A stretch of DNA of 64,000 nt. It comes from Lentzea terrae (GTDB taxonomy: Bacteria > Actinomycetota > Actinomycetes > Mycobacteriales > Pseudonocardiaceae). Location: positions 270,036 through 334,035 of the forward strand of contig NZ_QFWW01000007.1 of the NCBI RefSeq assembly GCF_003265345.1. Reading direction: 5' to 3'. The notes below the pieces were generated by a model. The model had not been told where the DNA came from. It searched no databases and saw nothing but the letters and a program-made list of their open reading frames with translations. A program made the position numbers and the translations under genes. This document shows positions 45,299-53,475 of this stretch, piece after piece; the stretch's first letter is position 1, and each line of letters begins with the position of its first letter.

Positions 45299-46858
45299 CT
45301 ACGGCCGTCCGGCACTCACGCCCCGCCCGTCGAGGTAGCCCTGAATCCGGTCTCCCGACAACACCGGCGCCGCGCCTCCCTGACCGTCCTTCGGCACGTC
45401 CGGCCGCGGGTCACCGGCGCACTCGGAGCTGCTGCCCGGCAGCGCACCGTCGATCAGGTAGCGGTGCACCTTCGCGTCGACGCACTTGTTGCCGCCGTTG
45501 TAGATGCCGTGCTTGCCCTCGTCGACGACGGTGATCAGGTTGTGCCCGAGCCGGGCCGCCATCGCGGGGCCGCTCGCGTACTGGGTCTGCGTGTCGCCCT
45601 CGGACTGCACGACGACGCCGACCGGGTAGCCGTTGCGGCCGATCTTGACGGGCTGCTCCGGCGGGGTGAACGAGCGGAACGTGCACGTCATCGGGGCGGC
45701 GCGGACGATGCCGAAGCCGAACGGGTAGCGCTCCCGGAACGTGCGCATGTCCTCGTAGTAGACGTGCAGGTCGGTCGGCCAGTCCGACTCGCAGGTGACC
45801 GTGTCGAACACGCCGGACCGCAGCTCCTGCAGACCGGTCTTCGCGAGCACCTGCCCCGCGTTAGCGCCCGCGGCGTTGTCCGGCTTCTCGCCCGACCGCA
45901 GCTTGATCACGACAGATGCCAGGTCCGACCACAGTGGACGGTAGCGGGCCCCGACTCCGACCGCGCCGTCGAAGGAAGACCGGTTGTGCTCACCGATCGG
46001 CGTGCTGTGCAGCTTCGCGGCTACCTTCTCGACCTCGGCCAGCACCTCGTCGCGCGACTTGCCCAGCGCGAACTTCTCGTTGCGCTCCCCCACCCACGAC
46101 GCCCACGACTCGACGCTGCGCCGGTACGCCACGGCCTGCTGGCGGAACTGCTCGTGCCAGATCCACTCCGGGTGCACCGCGGAGTCGAGCACGCTGCGGT
46201 CCAGGCGGTTCGGGAACAACGTCCCGTACACCGCGCCCAGGTAGGTGCCGTAGGAGTAGCCCAGGTAGTTGATCTTCTCCTCGGCCAGCACGGCCCGGAC
46301 GACGTCCATGTCCCGTGCGGTGTTCGCGGTGCTGACGAACTGCCGGATCCCGCCGGACGACTTCTGGCAGGCCTCCTCCGCCTCGCGCGCCTCGGCCGCC
46401 CACTTGCCGAACTCGCCGTCGGCCGGGCGGGAGTCCGGTTCGGCGATCGCGGGCGCCGCCCGGCAGTTCAGCGCCGTCGACCCACCGACGCCGCGCGGGT
46501 CGATGCCGATCACGTCGTAGACCTGCACGAGCTCGGACTTCGCCAGGAACAGCGGCAGCCCCAGACCGGAGCCGCCAGGTCCACCCGGATTGGTGAACAG
46601 CACGCCGCGCCTGCGGTCCTGCGCCGCCGCCTTCTTGCGGCTGATCGTCAGGTTGATCCGGTCGCCGGCCGGTTTGGTGTAGTCGAGCGGCGCCATGAGC
46701 GTCGCGCACTCCAGCTCGGCGAGCTTTCCGCTGCACTGCGCCCACTTGACCGGTTGGGCGTGGTACTCGGCGAGGGGATCGGGAGGGTCGGCCGCGGCAC
46801 TCACGCCCGTGGCGGTGAGCGCGACCACGCCGAGGACGAAAGCCAGGAACCTGCGCAA
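45299..46858 (-). CDS. Secreted alpha/beta hydrolase, tripeptidyl aminopeptidase family
   Basis: This 519-residue exported hydrolase has a signal peptide (about 1-22). The oxyanion motif is NPGGPGGSG near residue 91, the nucleophile Ser is in GYSYGTYLG, and the charge-relay His is in EGKHGIY. The mature protein has several Cys likely paired. It matches the SlpD/SlpE/Tap family that releases tripeptides in Streptomyces. The TTG at 46858 is used with GGAGG 9 nt upstream. The truncated gene at the left window edge is a relative. Confidence 0.88.
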   Translation of the reverse strand: MRRFLAFVLGVVALTATGVSAAADPPDPLAEYHAQPVKWAQCSGKLAELECATLMAPLDYTKPAGDRINLTISRKKAAAQDRRRGVLFTNPGGPGGSGLGLPLFLAKSELVQVYDVIGIDPRGVGGSTALNCRAAPAIAEPDSRPADGEFGKWAAEAREAEEACQKSSGGIRQFVSTANTARDMDVVRAVLAEEKINYLGYSYGTYLGAVYGTLFPNRLDRSVLDSAVHPEWIWHEQFRQQAVAYRRSVESWASWVGERNEKFALGKSRDEVLAEVEKVAAKLHSTPIGEHNRSSFDGAVGVGARYRPLWSDLASVVIKLRSGEKPDNAAGANAGQVLAKTGLQELRSGVFDTVTCESDWPTDLHVYYEDMRTFRERYPFGFGIVRAAPMTCTFRSFTPPEQPVKIGRNGYPVGVVVQSEGDTQTQYASGPAMAARLGHNLITVVDEGKHGIYNGGNKCVDAKVHRYLIDGALPGSSSECAGDPRPDVPKDGQGGAAPVLSGDRIQGYLDGRGVSAGRP

Positions 46859-46979
46859 GACAAAACCTCCACGCCGTACGAAAAGACCTCTGCTGCCCGA
46901 AGGTATGGCCGTTCAAACGGCTTCATCGGTTCTGTCACCCGTCCCGGTGATGTCACCCAGAAGCGCTTAAGCTGCGGGT

Positions 46980-48182
46980 ATGACCAAGGCAGCCACGGCG
47001 AAGGAGGAGCATCCGCCGACGCTCTCCGCCCGCACGATGCGCAAGATCGAACGCGCGTCCGGCTCGCTCGCCACCGCGAGCGTGTCCGAGATGGAGGAGC
47101 GGTTGCCGTGGTTCGCCCGGATGCCGGCGGACCAGCGCGCGAGCGTGCTGCTGCTGATCCAGAACGGCGTGGCGGGGTTCGTCGAGTGGCTGCACGACCG
47201 GCAGCAGGCGATCCGGCTCACCGCGGACGCGTTCCGGTCGGCGCCGAAGGACATCTCGCGCTGGGTCAGCCTGCGCCAGACCGTCGAGCTCGTCCGGATA
47301 GCGCTGGAGCACTTCGAGGACCAGATGCCGAAGATGGCCGCGGACGAGGCCGAACGCGCGCTGCTGATGGAGGGCGTGCTGCGGTACGGGCGGGAGATCG
47401 CCTTCTCCGCCGCCACTTCCTACGCGGCGGCCGCGGAGGCGCGCGGCGCGTGGGACGCCCGGCTGGAAGCGCTGGTCGTGGACGGCATCGTGCGTGGCGA
47501 TCCCGAGGAGTCGTTGCTCAGCAGGGCAGCCGCTCTCGGCTGGGACCCGGCGCTCGAAGCCACCGTGCTGGTCGGCAACCCCGGCGGTGAGGACCCGCCC
47601 GCGATCATCTACTCGGTGCGCAGCAAGGCCGCCCGCGCGGGACGGCCGGTGCTGCTGTCCGTGCAGGGTTCGCGGCTGGTGGTCGTGCTCGGCGGGCCGA
47701 CGGAGACCGGTGAGGACGTGCTGGGCCGGATCGCCGAGGGCTTCGGCGAGGGTCCTGTCGTGGCCGGGCCCACTGTGCGAAGTCTTTCCGAGGCCCACCG
47801 CAGCGCCAGCGACGCGTTGAGCGGGCTGCGGGCCGTGGTGGGCTGGCCCGCCGCACCCAGACCGGTCCGGTCCCTCGACCTGCTGCCGGAACGGGCGCTG
47901 GCGGGCGATCCGGAGGCCGAGTGGCAGCTCGTTGACAGGGTTGCCCGGCCGTTGGAGGACGCCGGCGGCGCGCTGCTGGAGACCGTGGACGCGTTCCTGG
48001 AGGTCGGCGGCGTGCTGGAGACGTGCGCGAAAAGGCTGTTCGTGCACCCGAACACGGTCAGATATCGCCTTCGGCGCGTTCAGGAAATGACCGGAAGAAA
48101 TGCACATGACGCTCGAGACGCGCTTGTGCTTCGCGTCGCTTTGTCTGTAGGACGCCTTGCTCGAGCCCGGGGCCTGTGGTAG
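46980..48182 (+). CDS. fasR: PucR-type regulator, FasR of fatty-acid synthesis
   Basis: This 400-residue regulator carries a helical N-terminal half, a central GGDEF-like CdaR region, and a C-terminal PucR helix-turn-helix (CAKRLFVHPNTVRYRLRRVQEMTGRN). Its position directly before fabD-fabH-acpP-fabF matches FasR of Streptomyces, which activates that operon. ATG 46980 is used. The 194-bp gap to fabD holds the operon promoter. Confidence 0.9.
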   Translation: MTKAATAKEEHPPTLSARTMRKIERASGSLATASVSEMEERLPWFARMPADQRASVLLLIQNGVAGFVEWLHDRQQAIRLTADAFRSAPKDISRWVSLRQTVELVRIALEHFEDQMPKMAADEAERALLMEGVLRYGREIAFSAATSYAAAAEARGAWDARLEALVVDGIVRGDPEESLLSRAAALGWDPALEATVLVGNPGGEDPPAIIYSVRSKAARAGRPVLLSVQGSRLVVVLGGPTETGEDVLGRIAEGFGEGPVVAGPTVRSLSEAHRSASDALSGLRAVVGWPAAPRPVRSLDLLPERALAGDPEAEWQLVDRVARPLEDAGGALLETVDAFLEVGGVLETCAKRLFVHPNTVRYRLRRVQEMTGRNAHDARDALVLRVALSVGRLARARGLW

Positions 48183-48376
48183 CGAACGGCCTGTGACGGA
48201 GTTCGCACACATCCGTTAGGGTGAGAGCCAAACGACCTGCCCACGCGCTGAGCTGGGCATACGTCGCGAACGGTTCACCTGGCCGACACTTTTGTAGGGT
48301 CTCTACAAATACGATCGCCGGACTTCGTTCTTTACAGCATAGGGTACCGGTGGGTTCACCAGCTTTAGTAATCGAC

Positions 48377-49306
48377 GTGATCGCACTCCTCGCCCCCGGA
48401 CAAGGGTCCCAGACGCCTGGCATGCTCGCCCCCTGGCTCGAACTGGAGGGGACCGAGAAGCAGGTGCGCACCTGGTCGGAGATCACGGGTCTCGACCTCG
48501 TGCGGCTCGGCACCACCGCGGAGGCCGAGGAGATCGTCGACACCGCCATCACCCAGCCGCTGGTCGTGGCTCTCGCGCTGCTCGCGTTCGGTGAGCTGCG
48601 CCGCCGCGTCGAGCTGCCCGCCGACGTGATCGTCGCGGGCCACTCGGTCGGTGAGCTGGCCGCCGCGTCGATCGCCGGCGTCATCAGCGCCGACGACGCG
48701 GTCGCTCTGGCCGCCGTGCGCGGTGCCGCGATGGCCCAGGCGTGCGCGCTCGAGCCGACCGGCATGGCCGCGGTGCTCGGCGGCGACGAGCCGGAGGTGC
48801 TCGCGCGCCTCGAGGAGCTCGGCCTCGTGCCCGCCAACCGCAACGGCGCGGGCCAGATCGTCGCGGCTGGTCCGCGTCCCGCTCTCGACGAGCTCGCGGA
48901 GAACCCGCCGGGCACGGCGAAGGTCCGCAAACTGGCGGTCGCGGGCGCGTTCCACACGAAGTACATGGCGCCCGCAGAAGACGCTGTGCGCGCGCGTGCC
49001 GCCGAAGTCACCACGCACGACCCGTTGATGCCGCTGCTGTCCAACAAGGACGGTCAGGCCGTCACCGAGGGCACCGAGGTGCTGCGCCGCCTGGTCTCCC
49101 AGGTCACCAGCCCGGTCCGTTGGGACGTCTGCCAGGCAACCCTCGTCGAGAAGGGCGTGTCCGGCTCGGTCGAGCTGCCGCCCGCCGGCGCACTCACGGG
49201 TCTCGCCAAGCGTGCGATGAAGGGCACCGCCACCCTCGCCCTGAAGACCCCTGACCAGCTCGAGAAGGTCGCGGAGCTCTTCGACACCGTTGGAGCTACT
49301 AAGTGA
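48377..49306 (+). CDS. fabD: Malonyl-CoA:ACP transacylase
   Basis: This 309-residue enzyme loads malonyl groups on AcpP. It starts with VIALLAPGQGSQTPGML, has the active Ser in AGHSVGELAA and a His in GAFHTKYM. GTG 48377 gives the usual N-terminus; a GTG at 48350 is in frame. No ribosome site precedes it, and TTTAGTAA just upstream could be a -10 region, so a leaderless start is possible. It overlaps fabH by 4 bp. Confidence 0.93.
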   Translation: MIALLAPGQGSQTPGMLAPWLELEGTEKQVRTWSEITGLDLVRLGTTAEAEEIVDTAITQPLVVALALLAFGELRRRVELPADVIVAGHSVGELAAASIAGVISADDAVALAAVRGAAMAQACALEPTGMAAVLGGDEPEVLARLEELGLVPANRNGAGQIVAAGPRPALDELAENPPGTAKVRKLAVAGAFHTKYMAPAEDAVRARAAEVTTHDPLMPLLSNKDGQAVTEGTEVLRRLVSQVTSPVRWDVCQATLVEKGVSGSVELPPAGALTGLAKRAMKGTATLALKTPDQLEKVAELFDTVGATK

Positions 49307-50280
49307 CGACCTTCCAGGCCCCGCAAGCCTCTGCGGGTAGCCGCATCATCGGCCTCGGCAGCTACCAGCCCGAGACGGTGGTGAGCAACCACGACCTCGC
49401 CGCGCGCATGGACACCTCGGACGAGTGGATCCGCGACCGCGTCGGCATCGTGAACCGGCGGATCGCGGCCAAGGACGAGGGCGTCGTCGACATGTCCGTC
49501 ATCGCGGGCACCAAGGCGATCGAGGACGCGGGCCTCACCCCGGCCGACATCGGCGGCGTGATCGTGGCGACGTGCACGATGCCGTCGACCATCCCGAACG
49601 CCGCCGCCCAGGTCGCCACCAAGATCGGCATCAAGGCGGCCGCGGCGTTCGACCTCAACGCCGCGTGCGCGGGCTTCTGCTACGCCGTCGCGACCGCCTC
49701 GGACATCGTCCGCGGCGGCACGGTGCGCAACGTCCTCGTCATCGGCGCGGAGAAGCTCACCGACTGGACCGACCAGGACGACCGCTCGACCGCGATCATC
49801 TTCGCGGACGGCGCGGGTGCCGTCGTGATCAGCGCCAGCGACGAGAACCAGATCGGCCCCGTCGCGTGGGGTTCGGCCGGCGAGATGGCGGAAGTCATCT
49901 CCATCGCCGACCGCGACTCGTTCATCCACCAGGAAGGCCAGACGGTCTTCCGCTGGGCGACGACCCAGATCGCGCCCGTCGCGATCCGCGCCGCCGAGCT
50001 CGCGGGTGTCGAACTGTCCGATGTGGACGTTTTCGCCCCGCACCAAGCCAATCTCCGCATCATCGAAGCGATCGCCAAGCGCCTGCGCAACAATGGTGCG
50101 CGGGAGGACCTGAAGGTCGCTCGAGACATCGTCGAATCCGGTAACACCTCCTCGGCCTCGATCCCCATGGCACTGGACCACATGCGGGCGGCGGGCGAGA
50201 TCTCCAGCGGAGACGTGGTGCTGATGGTCGGGTTCGGCGCAGGTCTGTCCTACGCGGGACAGGTGGTCCGGTGCCCGTGA
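49303..50280 (+). CDS. fabH: Beta-ketoacyl-ACP synthase III
   Basis: This 325-residue enzyme starts fatty-acid synthesis by condensing acyl-CoA with malonyl-ACP. The triad is Cys122 in NAACAGF, His in APHQANLRI and Asn in SGNTSSAS. It is a true FabH, unlike the KASIII-like protein at 10939-11979. GTG 49303 overlaps the fabD stop, so the two are coupled. Confidence 0.95.
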   Translation: MTTFQAPQASAGSRIIGLGSYQPETVVSNHDLAARMDTSDEWIRDRVGIVNRRIAAKDEGVVDMSVIAGTKAIEDAGLTPADIGGVIVATCTMPSTIPNAAAQVATKIGIKAAAAFDLNAACAGFCYAVATASDIVRGGTVRNVLVIGAEKLTDWTDQDDRSTAIIFADGAGAVVISASDENQIGPVAWGSAGEMAEVISIADRDSFIHQEGQTVFRWATTQIAPVAIRAAELAGVELSDVDVFAPHQANLRIIEAIAKRLRNNGAREDLKVARDIVESGNTSSASIPMALDHMRAAGEISSGDVVLMVGFGAGLSYAGQVVRCP

Positions 50281-50323
50281 GTACCCAAGGTTTTTTCATC
50301 GTTTCAATCGAAAGGGAACTTCA

Positions 50324-50560
50324 GTGAGCGACAACGTCCTTACCGGTCTTGCCGAGATCGTCGAAGAGGTCGCCGGCGTGGCCGCCGACGACGTCACCGC
50401 TGAGAAGTCCTTCGTGGACGACCTCGACATCGACTCGCTGTCGATGGTCGAGATCGCCGTCCAGGCGGAGGACAAGTTCGGCGTGAAGATCCCGGACGAC
50501 GAGCTGGCGAACCTCAAGACCGTTGGTGACGCGGTGAACTACATCACCAGCAACAAGTGA
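50324..50560 (+). CDS. acpP: Acyl carrier protein
   Basis: This 78-residue acidic ACP has the phosphopantetheine site DIDSLSMVEI. It carries growing acyl chains for the type II fatty-acid synthase. GTG 50324 is preceded by GAAAGGGA. Its stop overlaps the fabF start by 4 bp. Confidence 0.95.
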   Translation: MSDNVLTGLAEIVEEVAGVAADDVTAEKSFVDDLDIDSLSMVEIAVQAEDKFGVKIPDDELANLKTVGDAVNYITSNK

Positions 50561-51792
50561 CCTCGGGCATCGAGGTCGTCATCACCGGGCTGGGTGCCAC
50601 CACCCCGCTCGGCGGTGACGTCACGTCGACCTGGGACGCTCTCCTGGCCGGCAAATCCGGGGTCCGCCCCCTCACCCACGACTGGGTGGAGAAGTACGAA
50701 CTGCCGGTGAAGATCGCCTCACAGCTCGTCGTCGACCCGACCGAGGTGCTCCCCCGCGTCGAGGCACGGCGCCTGGACCGCTCCGAGCAGGTCGCCATCG
50801 TGGCGTCCCGCCAGGCGTGGTCCGACGCCGGTCACAACGACGACACCGTCGACAAGCAGCGCCTGGCCGTCATCATCGGCACCGGCATCGGCGGCGCGAT
50901 CACCCTCCTGACCCAGGACGACCTCCTGGAGACGCAGGGCCTGCGCAAGGTGTCGCCGCTGACCGTCCCGATGCTGATGCCGAACGGCCCGGCAGCCCAC
51001 GTGGGCCTGGAACTCAAGGCCCAGGCAGGCGTGCACGCCCCGGTCTCCGCCTGCGCGTCGGGCGCAGAGGCCATCGCGTGGGCCTACCGCATGATCATGT
51101 CCGGCGAAGCCGACGTGGTGGTGGCAGGCGGCGCGGAAGCGTGCATCACGGCAATCCCGGTGGCGGGCTTCTCGCAGGCCCGCACCATGAGCACCCGCAA
51201 CGACGAACCGGAAAAGGCCTCGCGCCCGTTCGACACGGGTCGCGACGGCTTCGTCCTGGGCGAAGGCGCGGGCGTGATGGTCCTGGAACGCCGCGAGTTC
51301 GCCGAAGCACGCGGCGCCAAGATCTACGGCCGTCTCGCGGGCATCGGTACCTCCGCTGACGGCTACCACATCACCGCCCCGGACCCCGAGGGCGTCGGAC
51401 AATCCCGTGCCATCGCCGCGTCCCTGCGGTCCGGCGGCATCGACCCGTCCGACGTGGGCCACGTGAACTGCCACGCCACCTCCACCCCGGTGGGCGACGT
51501 CGCAGAAACCGTGGCAATCCGCAAGGCGATCGGCGACCACCCGGTCCTGACCGCCCCCAAGGGCGCCCTGGGCCACCTGCTGGGTGCAGCAGGAGCAGTC
51601 GAGGCCATCATCACCGTCCTGTCGATCCGCGACGGCGTGGTTCCCCAGAGCCTCAACCTGGAGAACCTCGACCCGGCCGTATCACTCGACGTGGTGGCGG
51701 GCGAACCGCGCAAGATCAAGCTGGACGCCGCCGTGAACGACTCGTTCGGCTTCGGCGGCCACAACGTTGCCCTGGCCTTCACCCCGGCCTAG
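50557..51792 (+). CDS. fabF: Beta-ketoacyl-ACP synthase II
   Basis: This 411-residue condensing enzyme elongates acyl chains. The nucleophile Cys is in APVSACASGAEA; the two His residues are in NCHATSTPVGD and GALGHLLGAAG. GTG 50557 overlaps acpP. It is the last gene of the fas operon and is followed by a terminator. Confidence 0.95.
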   Translation: MTSGIEVVITGLGATTPLGGDVTSTWDALLAGKSGVRPLTHDWVEKYELPVKIASQLVVDPTEVLPRVEARRLDRSEQVAIVASRQAWSDAGHNDDTVDKQRLAVIIGTGIGGAITLLTQDDLLETQGLRKVSPLTVPMLMPNGPAAHVGLELKAQAGVHAPVSACASGAEAIAWAYRMIMSGEADVVVAGGAEACITAIPVAGFSQARTMSTRNDEPEKASRPFDTGRDGFVLGEGAGVMVLERREFAEARGAKIYGRLAGIGTSADGYHITAPDPEGVGQSRAIAASLRSGGIDPSDVGHVNCHATSTPVGDVAETVAIRKAIGDHPVLTAPKGALGHLLGAAGAVEAIITVLSIRDGVVPQSLNLENLDPAVSLDVVAGEPRKIKLDAAVNDSFGFGGHNVALAFTPA

Positions 51793-51814
51793 CAACACCA
51801 ACGCACCACACAAC

Positions 51815-51842
51815 GCCCCGGTCAGCTTCGGCAGGCCGGGGC
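51815..51842 (+). terminator. Terminator of the fas operon
   Basis: GCCCCGG (51815-51821) pairs with CCGGGGC (51836-51842), followed by TTTGCGTT. Confidence 0.65.
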
Positions 51843-52242
51843 TTTGCGTTGCCAGGCAACAATCCCGCGAAGGCGAAGCCGAGCTGGTTTGGCGATGCCG
51901 TAGGCGAGCTGCTTTTGCGCTTGAAACGCGGTGCGGGCGGGTCCCCGTCCGGACCGCACCACCCACGCAACCGGCAGCCGCCCACAGCAACAGGCGTGCC
52001 ATCAACCCGAGAGCGGCGCGGTACCCCCTGATCAGATTGGCAGGGGGTCTGGGGGACGGCGTCACCCAGGGGAAGCACGCAACAGGAACGGGAGCACGCA
52101 AGCCGGGAACGCTACGAAACCGGAACGCCAAGCACGCAAAGCGATCCCGCACGGACAACAAACCGCCACCCGCCGACGAAACAGGGGGACGACCTGCGCA
52201 ACCGACGCGCCAGGGACGCCGAAGCCGAAGGCGAGGCCCGCC
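51843..52242. other. Intergenic region without a recognisable gene
   Basis: About 400 bp between fabF and the next minus-strand gene hold no frame with actinobacterial codon bias. The stretch is rich in purine/C runs such as AGGCGAAGCC and GAAGCCGAAGGCGAGGC, which look like short scattered inverted repeats. Confidence 0.5.
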
Positions 52243-52818
52243 TCAACACTTCTCCATCTGGGGAGTCCGGTTCTCGGGAGCCTCATCGACCTTCAACTCC
52301 CCACCCTCCCAAACCATCACATACACAACCCGCCACCGAATACACCGCTCCGGCAACGCAACCGGAGCCTTGGCAACGTCCTGAGTGGACACAAACGAGA
52401 TCAGAACCCGCAACCGCCGCCCGACCACATCGGACTCGATCCGCTGCACCACCATCCCACCATCCCGGGTGGACTCATATGCAGCCATCCAAGTCGACTC
52501 CACGGCAGCCGAAGCCCGCCGAGAAGACACAACCTCAAGCCACCCGGCAAAATCCCGAGCGTTGATCGCATCGAAGTACCGCTGCAACACCGCCTGCACG
52601 GCAGTCCGATCAGGATGCGTGAACGAATCAGGACTCAACCGCACCAACGCGGGCCCGGGCAACGGCTCCCCAACAGCCGACGAAGAAGGCACCACCGGCT
52701 CCCCCTGAGCCTCGGCAGGACGCGAGTAAACAGTCCGCCCCACCATCCCAGCCGCCACCGCAGCACCGGTGATCACCACGACGGCCGGCACCAGCCAACG
52801 GCTAGCCACACTCCCCAC
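52243..52818 (-). CDS. Membrane-anchored hypothetical protein, NTF2-like
   Basis: This 191-residue protein has one N-terminal membrane anchor (about 8-28). A Pro/Ser-rich linker and an extracytoplasmic domain follow, with AVLQRYFDAINARDFAGW, the usual first helix of NTF2-like folds. The C-terminal part has two Cys. Role unknown; similar proteins are common in actinomycete genomes. Confidence 0.7.
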   Translation of the reverse strand: MGSVASRWLVPAVVVITGAAVAAGMVGRTVYSRPAEAQGEPVVPSSSAVGEPLPGPALVRLSPDSFTHPDRTAVQAVLQRYFDAINARDFAGWLEVVSSRRASAAVESTWMAAYESTRDGGMVVQRIESDVVGRRLRVLISFVSTQDVAKAPVALPERCIRWRVVYVMVWEGGELKVDEAPENRTPQMEKC

Positions 52819-53475
52819 GCGAGCAGCCTAGTCGCACGCCCCGGCAACCAGCAGCAGGACAGGCAGCAGGACGGCAGACGGCCGCTCAACCCAGCACCCG
52901 GACAGCAGAGGCCTGCTCACAAAACGGTGTTCCGTTACATCAAAACATAAAACTTCATCCGAAAGACTACATTCCACGCGGATGCAAGTTGCATGTAGCA
53001 AGACAATGATTGCTACATAAATGCGCAGAACCCAATCTCATACTCCGAATGAGTTCTTTCGGGGGACCCGATACGGCCGATCGGCGGCACCAAACACGCA
53101 TTCGGAGCGATTTACGGCTTCACTCGAAAAGAGCACAGAACACAGCGCGTGCACAACGGTTGCGTACCCCCAACTATACGTCGAGATCGACCTGGAATAT
53201 CGCAGATCAGAGCCCTGCGCACATCAAGAACGATACAGTCCCGTTTAGCATAACCCCAAGACAGGTGGACTGAGTCACCGCTCAGCAAACCTCGCAGGCG
53301 GGTGAGACGGTCCCAAACCTCGCCACCAAGCGTGACATACGCACCGGTAACCGCCCCTCATTCAGCCACGAACGGGCTACCCATATACCTCGGATGGCGG
53401 ATTGGCCGCCGCCGTCGAATTGTGCGGGAATATGCCGCGTCAAAGAAAACGCAAACGAGCCGGGGAGGGAATTCG
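52819..53475. promoter_or_regulatory. AT-richer regulatory region of the lanthipeptide locus
   Basis: This 657-bp gap has no gene with codon bias. It contains ATGCAA-G-TTGCAT (52982-52994) and a perfect 9-bp inverted repeat ATGTAGCAA / TTGCTACAT (52993-53001 and 53010-53018) overlapping it. These are candidate operators for the synthetase gene, about 460-490 bp upstream. Small frames at 53010-53273 show no bias. Confidence 0.5.

Noticed and set aside
49303..51792. fabH, acpP and fabF as parts of a type II polyketide cluster
   Set aside because: The order fasR-fabD-fabH-acpP-fabF with overlapping genes is the primary fatty-acid operon, and no chain-length factor is present.
53010..53273. Small plus-strand reading frames before the lanthipeptide synthetase as extra precursors
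   Set aside because: They lack the leader motif, S-x2-S-x3-C cores, ribosome sites and actinobacterial codon bias.
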